23,965 bases of DNA from a virus: the IMG/VR virus record IMGVR_UViG_3300006749_000128, positions 1 to 23,965 of that record; one strand, written 5' to 3'. The notes beneath the pieces are model-generated. The model was not told where the DNA came from. It worked only from the letters and a program-made list of their open reading frames with translations, and did no database searches. Of this stretch, positions 15,001 to 23,184 are shown in pieces. The position numbers were made by a program, and so were the translations under genes. Position 1 is the first letter of the stretch; each line of letters begins with the position of its first letter.

Positions 15001-16009
15001 GCATAGTGGCTGACCTACCTCCACGAGCTATTGCATCATCGAAGCCTCTTTTGAGCCCTTTGGCAGCACCCTTACCGACACCAAAGAAGGCCGCGTGCAT
15101 TGCACCCTCGATAGCTGCTGAACCAAGCGCAAATTCTTGGTTGCCATCTGATTCTTCAAGAGCTGTTGAATATGTAGAAACAGTGCTAATGCCAGCGTAT
15201 GTTGGAAATGAGGCCATCATTAGACCGAACTCGGCATTGTTAGCGACGCCGGACAGCCAGGCGTAAGGGTCAGTCAGGTTGTAATCGTCGTACCCTGGTA
15301 CATAGGCACGAAGCAGTGTTTCTTCAAGAGCTCCATCTTTTTCGATAGCCTCACTTGTCTGATTGACAATGCGAAGAAAGTTTTCTCCTGTAGCGTTAAT
15401 AATTGCACCAGGAACGCCACCAATTGGGTTGAAATCTGCGACGTTGCCACTAATCCTCAGATGGTGGTCGAGCATCTGGATGTTGTTTAGCAAAAACCTG
15501 TTTGAAAGTTTCATTAGACCGCGTGCAGCACGGTCAAGTTTCGGCTCGTCAAAGATTAGGTTTTCACGAGCGGACGACTCATCCATCGGACCCAGGAGTT
15601 CTAGTGTTTGAAACGGGTCATAGTCAGTGTTCACTGGCGCGTGTTGCGGGTTTGCTACGAAAACATCTTGCCCCGTGCTGAGATACTGGGACATCATTTT
15701 GCTGTAGTCGTCAGCTTCTTTCTGTGTGCCAAACGCAGTAGCCTCTCCAGTTTCCAAAGCTCGGGACAAGGCTTCATCCGGCGTCATCACTCTTTTGTTC
15801 TCAGGGTCGATGCTGGGGACTTCGTAGAAAATGCCGTCAGACTCAACGGTGATACCCATGCGAGACACACCCAAGCCATTGTCTTGCTGGAAGATTGGCC
15901 TGCCTTCGTCTGTCATACCCATAATTGTGTCAAACTTGACAGTGTTGTCCGCACCAAACATTTGACTGCCAGGTACAGGTTTACCGAGATCGCCCAGGTC
16001 AAGGCTCAT
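9041..16009 (-). CDS. Giant internal virion protein (gp16-like position) with polyvalent-protein-like regions
   Basis: The 2322-residue product occupies the place of T7 gp16 (1318 residues) after gp14- and gp15-like genes and before the fibre. Near residues 56-110 a pattern FYEVPSIDP...TPDEALSRALETGEATAFG.QKEAD recalls a short motif recurring in giant phage virion and polyvalent proteins. A helical basic segment lies around 1080-1250 (LRDFVMSQKDIPKSVREQIL near 1158, LLPKYQKLAEEVL near 1240), and a second region around 1490-1600 also recalls polyvalent proteins carried into cells by phages. Hydrophobic stretches lie near 257-320 and 446-465, and several in the C-terminal 300 residues (FFMPFRGYLNAAYQTF near 2041, IWFGGFLLTLMKDVVSAIL near 2139). 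No lytic transglycosylase motif is visible at the N-terminus, unlike T7 gp16. The expected role is to be ejected first and line the channel across the envelope. Enzymatic domains are not established. Confidence 0.85.
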   Translation of the reverse strand: MSLDLGDLGKPVPGSQMFGADNTVKFDTIMGMTDEGRPIFQQDNGLGVSRMGITVESDGIFYEVPSIDPENKRVMTPDEALSRALETGEATAFGTQKEADDYSKMMSQYLSTGQDVFVANPQHAPVNTDYDPFQTLELLGPMDESSARENLIFDEPKLDRAARGLMKLSNRFLLNNIQMLDHHLRISGNVADFNPIGGVPGAIINATGENFLRIVNQTSEAIEKDGALEETLLRAYVPGYDDYNLTDPYAWLSGVANNAEFGLMMASFPTYAGISTVSTYSTALEESDGNQEFALGSAAIEGAMHAAFFGVGKGAAKGLKRGFDDAIARGGRSATMLPEAMPEAVKIRFGRAIFADLKAAAPVISRRLRVASERKFGKYFTPEMLANTRAVAPSILRSAFAGYAVMEAARISDELLLEGFTRFEKDFSNNIDRALRVDLYTRIVEGFTAENAAAGIGMGLLFFGAPSIRASSRAFKSGRSAQREFMSELARIHKMSGKRANPITPNQASIMEIQAYDTFKQDLIMSLQGQKIDVGISSMEDARLFGFAKDVIRHRSTLPKSRRAEFDPVILRLKNELNKRGITSEGTRIRGALPETIPVRPATMPDAPGVPRAGMRRGMVDPSLIGLGAKRSMGIEKSGAPKKSVPGTQPVEQERFFTAVNNYGAPTAADYMAKLQESGFDTTKLEAVNLPDSVVSYAAMQVANPFANNVVIPAGQIKKALKIGVDSELDTAADVQKAVDAYVENYEKASVTELRQRAGSMRDSIFQIEGGSPIQRLQNTDMFGIDPDARLTLSEFVDKGAPGWQLKQARIEKLLGTTLAEGDVERISDQGDVGRQLVEDLQNFVEMSFTERATLAYQNMPPYPVPLSQVIGEMWVDKDGQRYRRGETELSLVGEEIVEKKTREKIPLDKIYTKGSALFKPGGSRAPEGYTGQGVLNTATALPGSVFTLYGGRATLVVGEGLTGILEMHQMPPLRVSLEQFIPVDMYANDAQMAMTADQARTVAAELMARADGVKNPKLKSELEATAADILGLNYKKAGRNKAGEFVQPKTLQEGLELFNAGIVDADYIASLFRPKVNRAPMRVREQERTHREGKELEEYRRLGDRLRAEARGARNARVGFEPRKKANERVRDIRNKLLQDLRDFKYDVKIAQDSVGHLRDFVMSQKDIPKSVREQILGQLRVGQTLDFDKIQRVFDRAEIKILQYLEQRTRRELFGTVRLTRSLANSNPNKSGAYALLPKYQKLAEEVLGSFPEPVGLYPASQAARTTAETLVNSDVPHLVEHGKEILQRPTGSALQFRVPKKSTDPSAYDNAIESQSELRDQLFSVIETNNAEQQKILATRRAELQEVELNTRFDIEAAALEGLVPADFKAMNQLMEAIDRSIGDKSFSTLMKYTSGGAMSMGRLIELMTARGDLYNVLYRKFTLRDRVYNRVDMETKQGRDALMISSGITTQLQNKYGKAYNGGNDVGAENKITVNYGKDADGNNLSVPLSSAELVYIATISRASRAVGFIDKAHLNFGPQARFGKDLRVKITTEFLENIEVALKDLGARLGFDLLMMAEGNIAMFNNSSLAEVSRESLVQQHNRAGLQSMRGLKYVPIPRKSAIVSEDPTGMMEGAGFTETELSAYINAADPTMMTPINDYGLTEDKSVLGATVESKADIVMLEDGPFYERRAQAQLAQFTVIPALAEIRHAVAGPTNRGAGDSMISISSQSIELAGFGNIRKQILDRIEAIALGKAGKDLTQKTTEEKLLRKAQSIFGIRALTVNPGIAVSQVGSEMFYDMYLPEGYRFDKNRPVVSEFMNTLAGLQSAFKEIIPVFKSTGRALGTLLPDNLAPELPTMRETAVEAGLGNYFDFFYEHSMSFRKTATSESGIQIFSGQTAAELEASARARKQEDALFDAIQSVDGRTRLRGGKRFVQADLDNVLRMLKASVKTVDGLQPTTKNLTDAFGIERTGQIFAELNNALATKTGPGNPTQEELINFVTETPFEALRASPGLTEVIISKFDEATQSSQPNFDYSHLTGNALLTRKNLYAYFFMPFRGYLNAAYQTFVTSAGQARAANRSEQFVDRRKRRVDQYVEEQVEKDRKAHDKNQEGVPDDAKVPFDEATSRAKYDGIGGRRPAPNTNYKNQAARALFRIWFGGFLLTLMKDVVSAILNPTQQLTAYKQMVEEPGEYVKRTGLRYGLGPVTSVASIFPIAGIGNSLLYHGFQAVGLGKAYPFKPQTVPDALVEDLLAPFNRARKKLAPNVFTDSKEFDLSGFVDLTKGIFGLMGALLSPYAAYGVTVYQLDRQIDPSGQIENVEELMEGNGNETGGFSY

Positions 16010-18651
16010 TTAATTTTCCATCCGTGGTTGATGATGACTTGCTCAGTGATAAAGGACAAAGCAATGTCGTCCAGGTCAGGGTTGTCAATACGTGCTGTCT
16101 CTCGTGCCATGGCTCTAATTCTTGCTTGAGCCCGTGGCGTCAGATTCCCAAACTCGTTTGACCTGTATAAACTATCGTTCCACAGAAGCCTGGGGTTGAG
16201 TGTCATGCCCCCGACATTTGGCAAGTCTGTTTTGACATTAAAAGTTGGATCAATAACAAACAATTGATCGGGATCTCTAAATTCGTTTTCGCCAGCACGA
16301 GTTGAAGTTGGGTAATTGGCTTTGAACTCATTCATTGTCATCAGGGCTACGCCAACAACCTGCTCATCTGCTGACTCTTTGGTCCAGTTTTTCTTCTCTT
16401 CTGACAGCCGACCTTGCACCCAAAGGCTTGCTCGTGTGATCCAGTTTGGGGTGTCGAATCTAGTGCCACCATCTGTGGCAAGACCAAAGTCTGCGTAGGG
16501 CTGTATGGCCATGTGGGTGGTCAAGCCAGTAGTCCTATCAATCATAGGGGTGGCAATATATCTTTCACCGCCACGGTCAGTTATAAGGACTAGCCCGTCG
16601 AAGTCAGGTTGACCCAAGGTGTCATCACCACCAGCAGCAGCTCTTGTCTGAGCTGCAAAGCCTTTGAGACTATTGTCAGACAGTCCAGTTTGTGACCTTG
16701 ATATTAGTACCGCAGACTTTGTTCCGTCAGTGTTACTTATGAACACATGACGCTCTGCGACTTTTTTGTTTGCATGGTCAAAAGCAGCAGCGTAAGCAGC
16801 TTCAGGACCGACATCATCAACAATTTTTGCCATGTGTGAAAACAAAAACAACGAATGCTCAGGCTCAATTTGTGCAAAAGTACCAGCAGACATCAGGTCG
16901 AATTCATTCCCATCAACGTCAGAAAAAGCACCAGTTCCGAAAACGAATACTTTGTATCTTTGGGCCTCAAGATCGTCAAAAGTGAAACCTTCATCTTTGG
17001 CTGCGTTTTTCAGTGCTTTATCCCTTGCTTGGGCTTGTGGACCCTTCTCACCCAAGTGTCGCTTGGCAATTTGCAGCACGTTGGACATTACTCGTTCGTT
17101 GCCAGCAATCTCAATCACCTCGGACTCAGGTAGCGTTGCAGCCAGGGCGATCATCAAACCCTGTTGCGTGTCCAGCGGGTATTTGAGGGCAAACGAAGAC
17201 CGCAACGCGTCACTACCAAACATACTGAACATGCGAGACAGCTCTTGCACGTTGCCATCTGTTGCAAGTTTATTTATGTGTTGTTCGTACTCTGGTTCTA
17301 TTGCGCTGTGAAGCTCATAACCACGGGCTGCTTTTTCATGCCATGCCCCCGTTTCGATGTCACGGGCAGTCATGGCTGCTGCTGCCAAAACTTGCTCCGG
17401 AGTGTTTCTTTTGTACCGTCCAGTTTCGAAGAACGTTGAATCAGCCATGCTGCCTGTCTTCTTGTTCTCAATGCTTTTTTGACGTATACCTGCGATGGTT
17501 CGCAAAATTGACGTTCCGTCTTTTGTCGCTGTATAGGCCGTCTCTTCAAGCAAAATTTCTATCTGCGACTCCATGCTTGCAAGCTGTCCCAAATCATCGG
17601 CGTTTAGAACTCTTCCACTCTGCACGGTCTCTTCATAGTCACTAGCGGCCAAACGTGTATCTACAGCTCGCAATGTCTTCTTCACAAGGTCGTCATTGTC
17701 ATATTCATAGCCTAAACCGATTGCGCTATCTCTGAGGTTGATGTAAAGACTAAGGACGTCGGCGGTTGGGGTTCTTTGAAACTTTGCAAACTCTTCTGTT
17801 TCTATCTCGCCGTAGTCTCGTAGCGCGTTAGCCGCTCTAGTTTCTTCCTGAGTCTCAAGCGCATCTCGTTGGATTTTGTCAAGAGATCGTAACAACACCT
17901 CGTTTTGAGTCATTCTTTTGACTTCATTAATAGCTTCTGGCGTCACCTTGCCACTGGCGGTCAACTGATTCACGACTGTAAAGATGGTTGATTGCTCCAG
18001 GTCAGAAACCAAAGATCGCTTGTCACGAGCAGAAAGAGCTGTGTCAGCGTCAATCTGAGATCGAATCATTTCAAGACGTTCGATAAAGGGCTCGATAAAG
18101 AAGATATTTTCGCCGGTCTGTGAGTCAGGCCGGAAGACTTGCATGCCTTCACTCAGTTGCTCAATATCTTCGGTTGCGTTTTGGTACGCCTGGTCTTCCA
18201 GGTATTGAACCCTAATACCAGAAGTGGTGTTGTTTAGGCCGTTGGCAACCTCCAAGGATGCGATGTCCATGACAGCCTGGGCATCAGGGTACGTCTTGGC
18301 TAGATCCTCGAACGTGCTTTTGGTGTTATCTAGCAGGCTGCTTGACTCTGCAAAATACTGGTCATGGGTAATCTGACCCTCTGACAGCTGCCGCCCCAGA
18401 GCAGCTTTGGCTTCTTGTGCCTCGGCAGTAGCCCGACGAACAGCAAGACGCTGCTCCTGTTGATCTTCAAGTTGCTTTTGCCTCTCTTCTTCTCGTTGGT
18501 TGCGAATCGCTTGTTGTGCAATAGACACACCAGCACGGCTCACCGCGTCGGCCACAGCTGAATCTGGCGTTGGTCGGAACTGCGAAGGCGACGGAATGCC
18601 CTGGTTAGACAGTCCTTGACCACGTTGGAATGGTGTGTTAAATGCGCTCAT
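16006..18651 (-). CDS. Internal virion protein, gp15-like
   Basis: The 881-residue product lies between gp14-like and gp16-like genes, overlapping both by ATGA, and is a little longer than T7 gp15 (747). The N-terminus is polar, followed by a highly charged predicted coiled coil at about 47-90 (RNQREEERQKQLEDQQEQRL). The rest is mostly helical and soluble, with no membrane segment and no visible enzyme motif. A small region near 610-680 contains a strand-turn pattern around GTGAFSDVDGNEFDLMSAGT. In T7, gp14, gp15 and gp16 form the internal core and are ejected to build the DNA-translocation channel. The assignment rests mainly on gene order, size and coiled-coil content rather than on clear sequence likeness. 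Confidence 0.8.
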   Translation of the reverse strand: MSAFNTPFQRGQGLSNQGIPSPSQFRPTPDSAVADAVSRAGVSIAQQAIRNQREEERQKQLEDQQEQRLAVRRATAEAQEAKAALGRQLSEGQITHDQYFAESSSLLDNTKSTFEDLAKTYPDAQAVMDIASLEVANGLNNTTSGIRVQYLEDQAYQNATEDIEQLSEGMQVFRPDSQTGENIFFIEPFIERLEMIRSQIDADTALSARDKRSLVSDLEQSTIFTVVNQLTASGKVTPEAINEVKRMTQNEVLLRSLDKIQRDALETQEETRAANALRDYGEIETEEFAKFQRTPTADVLSLYINLRDSAIGLGYEYDNDDLVKKTLRAVDTRLAASDYEETVQSGRVLNADDLGQLASMESQIEILLEETAYTATKDGTSILRTIAGIRQKSIENKKTGSMADSTFFETGRYKRNTPEQVLAAAAMTARDIETGAWHEKAARGYELHSAIEPEYEQHINKLATDGNVQELSRMFSMFGSDALRSSFALKYPLDTQQGLMIALAATLPESEVIEIAGNERVMSNVLQIAKRHLGEKGPQAQARDKALKNAAKDEGFTFDDLEAQRYKVFVFGTGAFSDVDGNEFDLMSAGTFAQIEPEHSLFLFSHMAKIVDDVGPEAAYAAAFDHANKKVAERHVFISNTDGTKSAVLISRSQTGLSDNSLKGFAAQTRAAAGGDDTLGQPDFDGLVLITDRGGERYIATPMIDRTTGLTTHMAIQPYADFGLATDGGTRFDTPNWITRASLWVQGRLSEEKKNWTKESADEQVVGVALMTMNEFKANYPTSTRAGENEFRDPDQLFVIDPTFNVKTDLPNVGGMTLNPRLLWNDSLYRSNEFGNLTPRAQARIRAMARETARIDNPDLDDIALSFITEQVIINHGWKIK

Positions 18652-19103
18652 GTCATCATGCTCATGGTTGCGATATTGGAACCCGCGTTGATTATGGAGG
18701 CTGTTGCCTGTGATCCCGCCGCGCTAGCTTGAGACATCGTGTTCATTTGCTGAATCAATGCGTTGTCTCTCATTCGTTGCAAGACGTACAAATCTCGGTT
18801 TGCAGCTCTACTCAGCTCTGCCGCACCTATAGCTCGTTCATTGCTGACTGATCGCAGGGCAGAAATGTTGCCGCCCATAGCCGCAGCAGCAGCACCAGCA
18901 TCCTCGGTGCCTGCACGAATCGCCCTGGCATCTTTGACACGTTGTGCCTGAAGATCCTTTTCCGTCTGAGCAACGTCACGCATCGCCATGTCGAAAGACA
19001 TGCCAGCAGACTTTTCAAGGGCTCGCTCTTGTTTTTTAGCCGCGCCATAGCCCATGATGCCACCAATGGCTTGCAGGGTCATTCCAACAGCAAATGCAGT
19101 CAT
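18648..19103 (-). CDS. Internal virion protein, gp14-like
   Basis: The 151-residue protein opens with a hydrophobic glycine-rich segment (VGMTLQAIGGIMGYGAAKKQ, 6-25), continues with an alanine-rich helix carrying many charged residues (about 25-75) and a central GAAAAAMGGNISALRSVSNE block (70-89), and closes with an Ala/Ser/Met-rich hydrophobic tail. These are usual traits of gp14-type ejection proteins, which insert in the outer membrane of the host after ejection. T7 gp14 has 196 residues. The ATG overlaps the nozzle stop as TAATG, and the stop overlaps the gp15-like ATG as ATGA. Assignment is by composition and gene order. Confidence 0.82.
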   Translation of the reverse strand: MTAFAVGMTLQAIGGIMGYGAAKKQERALEKSAGMSFDMAMRDVAQTEKDLQAQRVKDARAIRAGTEDAGAAAAAMGGNISALRSVSNERAIGAAELSRAANRDLYVLQRMRDNALIQQMNTMSQASAAGSQATASIINAGSNIATMSMMT

Positions 19104-22100
19104 TACGAAACTCCTCCCTTGTCTACTTCGAGATGTAGAGCTTGCAATTCAAACTGCTCCGTGTCCCGGGTTGTGATTGTAAACGTAGTAAGTAAATCAG
19201 CGTCGTCAGTGATGCTGTGTTCGATGACTCCAGTTTGCCTGGCGGTCGGAAGAGCCACCGCAAGTCCATCGTCATACTGAATGTCGTCCAGGATGTTGCA
19301 GCCAGCTCTGCCGCCGTAGGTGTCGTTGATGTGCAGGTGTGCTTTGTAGATCCGCTTCATGTTGCTGCGCACATCAGAGCCCTGACCTTTGTCGCCAGTC
19401 ATAACAGCGACCGGCATAGATTCGTACTTGGAGTCAAACCGTTGACCTACGATTGCGCCTTCTGGAAAATCCGTAATACCGATAGAGGCAAAGTCCACAT
19501 TTCCACTTGCGTCTACCTGTGTTCCGTACACGCGACCGTCGTAGATGACAACAACACCTTCGTTTGCAAATTGTGGAACCTGGGCATTTTTAACCTGTCC
19601 AGTAGTAAGATCAGAGATTAGTGGGTTGGACGGGATAATCGTCAATCTGAGATTTGTAGCGTGCGGAATATGTGCGGAGCCCACTGCTGTACCGTCGTCA
19701 TACCATTGCCGTATAACATCAAACTCTGACGCTACAGCTGAAACGTTGACAGTAAGAAAGGTATCACCTTGCGGGGGACTGGGCGTTTCTGCAAACCATC
19801 CAATGAACGAAAACTGCCTGCTTGACGAGTCTACGGTCTGGTTAGAAAACAATGGGTACGGTCTTTCAGGAGCATCGTCTCCATCTGCTGTCATGTCGTC
19901 AAAAGTTTCTCCTGCCCGTTCGAGCTTAAAGGTCGTGCCTGACGGAAACTGACTAGCAGGTAGCGGTGAACCATCGGAAAATTGAAGTGCAACAGTTCCC
20001 TGGTCGCATTGAGATTTGTATGGACTTTTAGCAAATTGCTCTTGGTAGGTGGTAGATCCACCGCTTAAAAGGCATTGAAAAAACTCTGAGAATTCTTTGA
20101 GTGCGTATGCGTTGACGTTTTCGTACACAAGCTGTGGAGGCTCGGGTTCGCCACCTCCGCCATCTACATCACCGTCTGGTGTTGAAATGGTGTCTTCGTC
20201 TCCTGGAGGAGTCAGTGGTGGAGTAATGCTGATGGTTGTGAAAGCATCTAGTTTGACTAGACCCTCGTTATATCCGTCTTGTTTTTCTTTCGTCTCTCGA
20301 ATCAAAAATTGGCCATTGGCATTGCTGGCTGAGGCAAACGTCACCGATCCATTGGCATCGTTTACATACGCGTAGGACTTTATGGAAAACCCTGACATCT
20401 GTGTCGTTGTAAAGCTCTTGATGTCAGGCTGCGACTCGCAAACAAAGTTGCCAACAGACCCGTTTGATTTAACAATTTTGATGTGCTGGATTGGGTATTG
20501 GTGCAAAGACATGCTTCTGATTCGACGTTGCGTCGTCAAACTAGGCATGCCCCCCTGGACTGGCTGGTTGTCGGTGATGATGCTTGATGATGCTACCGAT
20601 ACTTCCCTTGTCATCGAGTCAGTGCCAGACTCGTTGGACAGCTTGAGTTCGGTCAGCCTTGAGTCAGAGCTGTCAACAAAGTAAATCTTGTCGTCAACAA
20701 TGAGCGGTGGCGTTGTCCTAGAGATACCGTTGGAGCTGACGTTGATGACCTTTGCGTTCGTTGGAGTCAAGACTTCCCCGCGAGCGGGCGACACAGCGAG
20801 CATAGAGGACGCCGTGGCAAGCAGAATGTTCGTCTTGTATGGCACCATGTGCCTGATTCGAGCACCACTGTCCCCTACGGTGGACAGCTGAAACGAGTCG
20901 GTCGCGGAGATAGACAGAACATCTGTAAGCGTGGAGTCTTGGAACTCCAGGAACAATCGGTCGTTTAAAACACTGTTGCTGTGGAATCGAAGTCGATCAA
21001 CCTCGAAATCTTTGTTTGATAAACGTATGCTGAACCCATTGCTGGTTGTGGCAAACACCCGACCCGGGATGCTCTTGAAACTAACAAACATTCGTCCTTG
21101 CGATTGGCACATTGCACCAATCCCAGCCATGACATCAGGTCCGACACGGAAAGATGCACCGTTCAGCACTCGTCCGTACTCTGAGTAGTCAGTCTCTGGG
21201 CTGTTAAATGTGCCGTCTGGACCGTAGGGCCAATTTTTTTCTTGGCTGCCATTTGTACCCAGATATGTTTCTCTTTTCTGTGGCAACGTTTGATTCACGC
21301 GTAGCACGAGGACTGTCAACTTTGTAGTGTCATTCTTGTCCGCGTCCTCTTCGGGAGCACCTGGATAGAAATCTGTACCGTCTGACATTCCACAGGCAAA
21401 TGCACCCATGAAAGAGAATGCAAACCTGCAAGACACGGTTCCTATCGGCAACTCAATCGCCATAGGTGTCTCTGCCGCCATCTTGTCGTTGAGTATGTCT
21501 GACAGGCTCGTTGGGTCGCCTTCTACAAAATCGACAGCTCTTTCTTCGTTGTTGGGCTGTGCGGGGATTGGCTTCATGCCAAACCGGCGACGGAAGTAGT
21601 TTGCCTGTGTCCTGGACATCAGGTGCAAGACGGTTTCGCCAAGTGGGTGTGTACGTTGCTCACCCTGTGGTGTCGATCCTGTTGCATTAATACCTGGAGG
21701 TACGTTTCCGTTTCGGTCAGCGATTGGGAAAAAAGGTTTGCGGAGGTCGATAGCAGTCTGGACATAGGTTGGCCAGTTGTTTGTGAGCAATCGACCAGGA
21801 AGTATGCCATCGCCCATGTCAGAGCTGTCGATGTAGGGTCCATCCAGGAAGCCAACCGGCAGGTTTACCAAGCCCTGATCGTTGTTTGCCACCGCCGTGT
21901 CGAAGTCAGCAGAGCTTGGCGTAAATGTCCTGGAGCCGTACAGCCTTGCCCTGGTTGCAGCGTGCAGAGGGGTGAGGCCACCAGGAGCGATATACATCAC
22001 ATCCTCTACCTGCATGGTCTTGGTAAACGCTGGATTTGGGCGGTCGTAGATATCAGTCTCACCCGTTCGTGTTTCATTGTCCAGGACGCCAACGTCTGCG

Positions 22101-22555
22101 TCGGCAGACAAACTGCCGCATTCGTTCCAGTCGTACTGTGCATTTGGAAACTCAGGAATGTTGCTGATTATCCTGGGGCAGAACGCTGCGCTGCCAACGT
22201 CGAAGGATCGTGGCCGCCCCAGCTCCAACAGGTTCACAACCGACGGAGACAACGCCAGGACAGATTGTCGCTCGGTGCTGTCGTTAAGGGCAACAATCTT
22301 GTTGTCATCAAAGAAGTTGCAATCTCGGTACGAAAGGCCGTCTGCTGTCTCCTCAGAATCCCTGACGTAAGAGTCGAAGAGGTTGCAGCAATGAATTGTC
22401 CCTGGACGACGACGCATCGAGCCCGTCTTAGTCGGCATAAAGTTTTGCATCTCTAGGGCTGCGTTTTTGTAGCCGTCGATGTCGGCTCTGCCCAGGACGG
22501 ACTTGTCTACTTGCCCGCCAGAGAACGAGCTTTGTACCACGGTACGAATCGTCAC
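19103..22555 (-). CDS. Tail nozzle / tail tubular protein B (gp12-like)
   Basis: The 1150-residue protein begins with the signature of podovirus nozzle proteins: SFSGGQVDKSVLGRADIDGY near 9-28, then MQNFMPTKTGSMRRRPGTI near 36-54. The start is GTG 22555, supported by GAGGA at 22562-22566 with 6-base spacing and by the GTGA overlap with the tubular A stop; no upstream ATG fits. It is larger than T7 gp12 (794). The extra length includes a Pro/Gly/Asp-rich linker at about residues 775-808 followed by a strand-rich region with a Cys pair, which may be an inserted or surface-exposed module. The nozzle forms the distal tail tube and holds fibres. It sits after tubular A and before the ejection proteins, as in T7. 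Confidence 0.92.
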   Translation of the reverse strand: MTIRTVVQSSFSGGQVDKSVLGRADIDGYKNAALEMQNFMPTKTGSMRRRPGTIHCCNLFDSYVRDSEETADGLSYRDCNFFDDNKIVALNDSTERQSVLALSPSVVNLLELGRPRSFDVGSAAFCPRIISNIPEFPNAQYDWNECGSLSADADVGVLDNETRTGETDIYDRPNPAFTKTMQVEDVMYIAPGGLTPLHAATRARLYGSRTFTPSSADFDTAVANNDQGLVNLPVGFLDGPYIDSSDMGDGILPGRLLTNNWPTYVQTAIDLRKPFFPIADRNGNVPPGINATGSTPQGEQRTHPLGETVLHLMSRTQANYFRRRFGMKPIPAQPNNEERAVDFVEGDPTSLSDILNDKMAAETPMAIELPIGTVSCRFAFSFMGAFACGMSDGTDFYPGAPEEDADKNDTTKLTVLVLRVNQTLPQKRETYLGTNGSQEKNWPYGPDGTFNSPETDYSEYGRVLNGASFRVGPDVMAGIGAMCQSQGRMFVSFKSIPGRVFATTSNGFSIRLSNKDFEVDRLRFHSNSVLNDRLFLEFQDSTLTDVLSISATDSFQLSTVGDSGARIRHMVPYKTNILLATASSMLAVSPARGEVLTPTNAKVINVSSNGISRTTPPLIVDDKIYFVDSSDSRLTELKLSNESGTDSMTREVSVASSSIITDNQPVQGGMPSLTTQRRIRSMSLHQYPIQHIKIVKSNGSVGNFVCESQPDIKSFTTTQMSGFSIKSYAYVNDANGSVTFASASNANGQFLIRETKEKQDGYNEGLVKLDAFTTISITPPLTPPGDEDTISTPDGDVDGGGGEPEPPQLVYENVNAYALKEFSEFFQCLLSGGSTTYQEQFAKSPYKSQCDQGTVALQFSDGSPLPASQFPSGTTFKLERAGETFDDMTADGDDAPERPYPLFSNQTVDSSSRQFSFIGWFAETPSPPQGDTFLTVNVSAVASEFDVIRQWYDDGTAVGSAHIPHATNLRLTIIPSNPLISDLTTGQVKNAQVPQFANEGVVVIYDGRVYGTQVDASGNVDFASIGITDFPEGAIVGQRFDSKYESMPVAVMTGDKGQGSDVRSNMKRIYKAHLHINDTYGGRAGCNILDDIQYDDGLAVALPTARQTGVIEHSITDDADLLTTFTITTRDTEQFELQALHLEVDKGGVS

Positions 22556-23151
22556 GACGCGTCCTCAATGCCACGGTAGACCTCGCCATTGAACCTGGCC
22601 TCCATGTACCTGGATGGCTCATGCCCCACATCAGGAGCTTTTTCAAGGCTGTCAATATACCTAGCCTCATCAAGCATCCTGGTGTATTCAGCCTCCATCT
22701 GATTTACTACGCCTGCGTCGCCGGTCAGCTGCTTGCCAACCTCTGCGGCGAGTCGAGCAGACAAAGCTCTGATAAACAGTGGATCGTACTTGTCAACCTC
22801 TTCCTCTCGCTTGATGTAGAGGCAGTTGCCATTGCCCGCGTCGGTCAACAGTTTGTCACCTTCGATGCGAAAGTCTTGGCTTTGGTTCTCAAGCTGCACC
22901 ATTCGCACAAAATCGGTTGGAAGCTGGTAAGCCGATGAGAACCCCCAGGACGGGGCGGTGGCGAGCTTGACCAGGGCTGTCCGGCGGATTGCAAAGTTCC
23001 ATCTGTGCATGCGAAGAACTGAGTCCAGGGCTACGTCATACACCACAGCAATAGCACGAGCACGAGGGTTCTGCTCGGTAAGTGATGAGATGCGGCTCTG
23101 GCCTAGTTTGGCAAGGGCGATGTTTGCGATGTCAGCCTTGGATTTGGCCAT
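22552..23151 (-). CDS. Tail tubular protein A (gp11-like gatekeeper)
   Basis: The 199-residue protein matches the gp11 family in size (T7 gp11 is 196) and features: ADIANIALAKLGQSRISSLT (6-25), RAIAVVYDVALDSVLRMHRWNFA (32-54), then YQLPTDFVRMVQLE (74-87) and FIRALSARLAAEVGKQLTG (126-144). Tubular A forms the ring joining the portal to the nozzle and provides fibre attachment sites. The ATG at 23151 follows a 52-base gap containing a strong hairpin; its likely ribosome site (CAGGG) overlaps that hairpin. Its stop overlaps the nozzle GTG. Confidence 0.94.
   Translation of the reverse strand: MAKSKADIANIALAKLGQSRISSLTEQNPRARAIAVVYDVALDSVLRMHRWNFAIRRTALVKLATAPSWGFSSAYQLPTDFVRMVQLENQSQDFRIEGDKLLTDAGNGNCLYIKREEEVDKYDPLFIRALSARLAAEVGKQLTGDAGVVNQMEAEYTRMLDEARYIDSLEKAPDVGHEPSRYMEARFNGEVYRGIEDAS
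22562..22566 (-). promoter_or_regulatory. Ribosome binding site for the GTG start of the nozzle gene
   Basis: GAGGA on the minus strand, 6 bases before GTG 22555 and inside the last codons of the tubular A gene. It is the main support for a non-ATG start. Confidence 0.7.
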
Positions 23152-23154
23152 AAC

Positions 23155-23184
23155 CCTGAGTAGGGGGTTTCCCCCCTACCCAGG
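23155..23184 (-). promoter_or_regulatory. Strong intergenic hairpin with GAAA tetraloop, upstream of tail tubular A
   Basis: Read on the minus strand, CCTGGGTAGGGGG pairs with CCCCCTACTCAGG around a GAAA loop, giving a 13-bp stem with a single G-U wobble. No U-run follows it, so it is not a classical intrinsic terminator. It lies after the capsid and head-protein genes, comparable to the T7 late terminator after gene 10, and may attenuate transcription or protect the 3' end of the capsid message. Its 3' arm contains most of the likely ribosome site (CAGGG) of tubular A, so the structure could also limit translation of that gene. Confidence 0.75.

Noticed and set aside
9041-16009. Lytic transglycosylase domain in the gp16-like protein
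   Set aside because: No E-S-x-x-N-P-like catalytic pattern was found near the N-terminus, where T7 gp16 has it.
21623-22456. 277-residue + strand open frame opposite the nozzle gene
   Set aside because: Antisense to a clear nozzle protein; composition is that of a shadow frame, with scattered Cys, Arg and Val and no motif.
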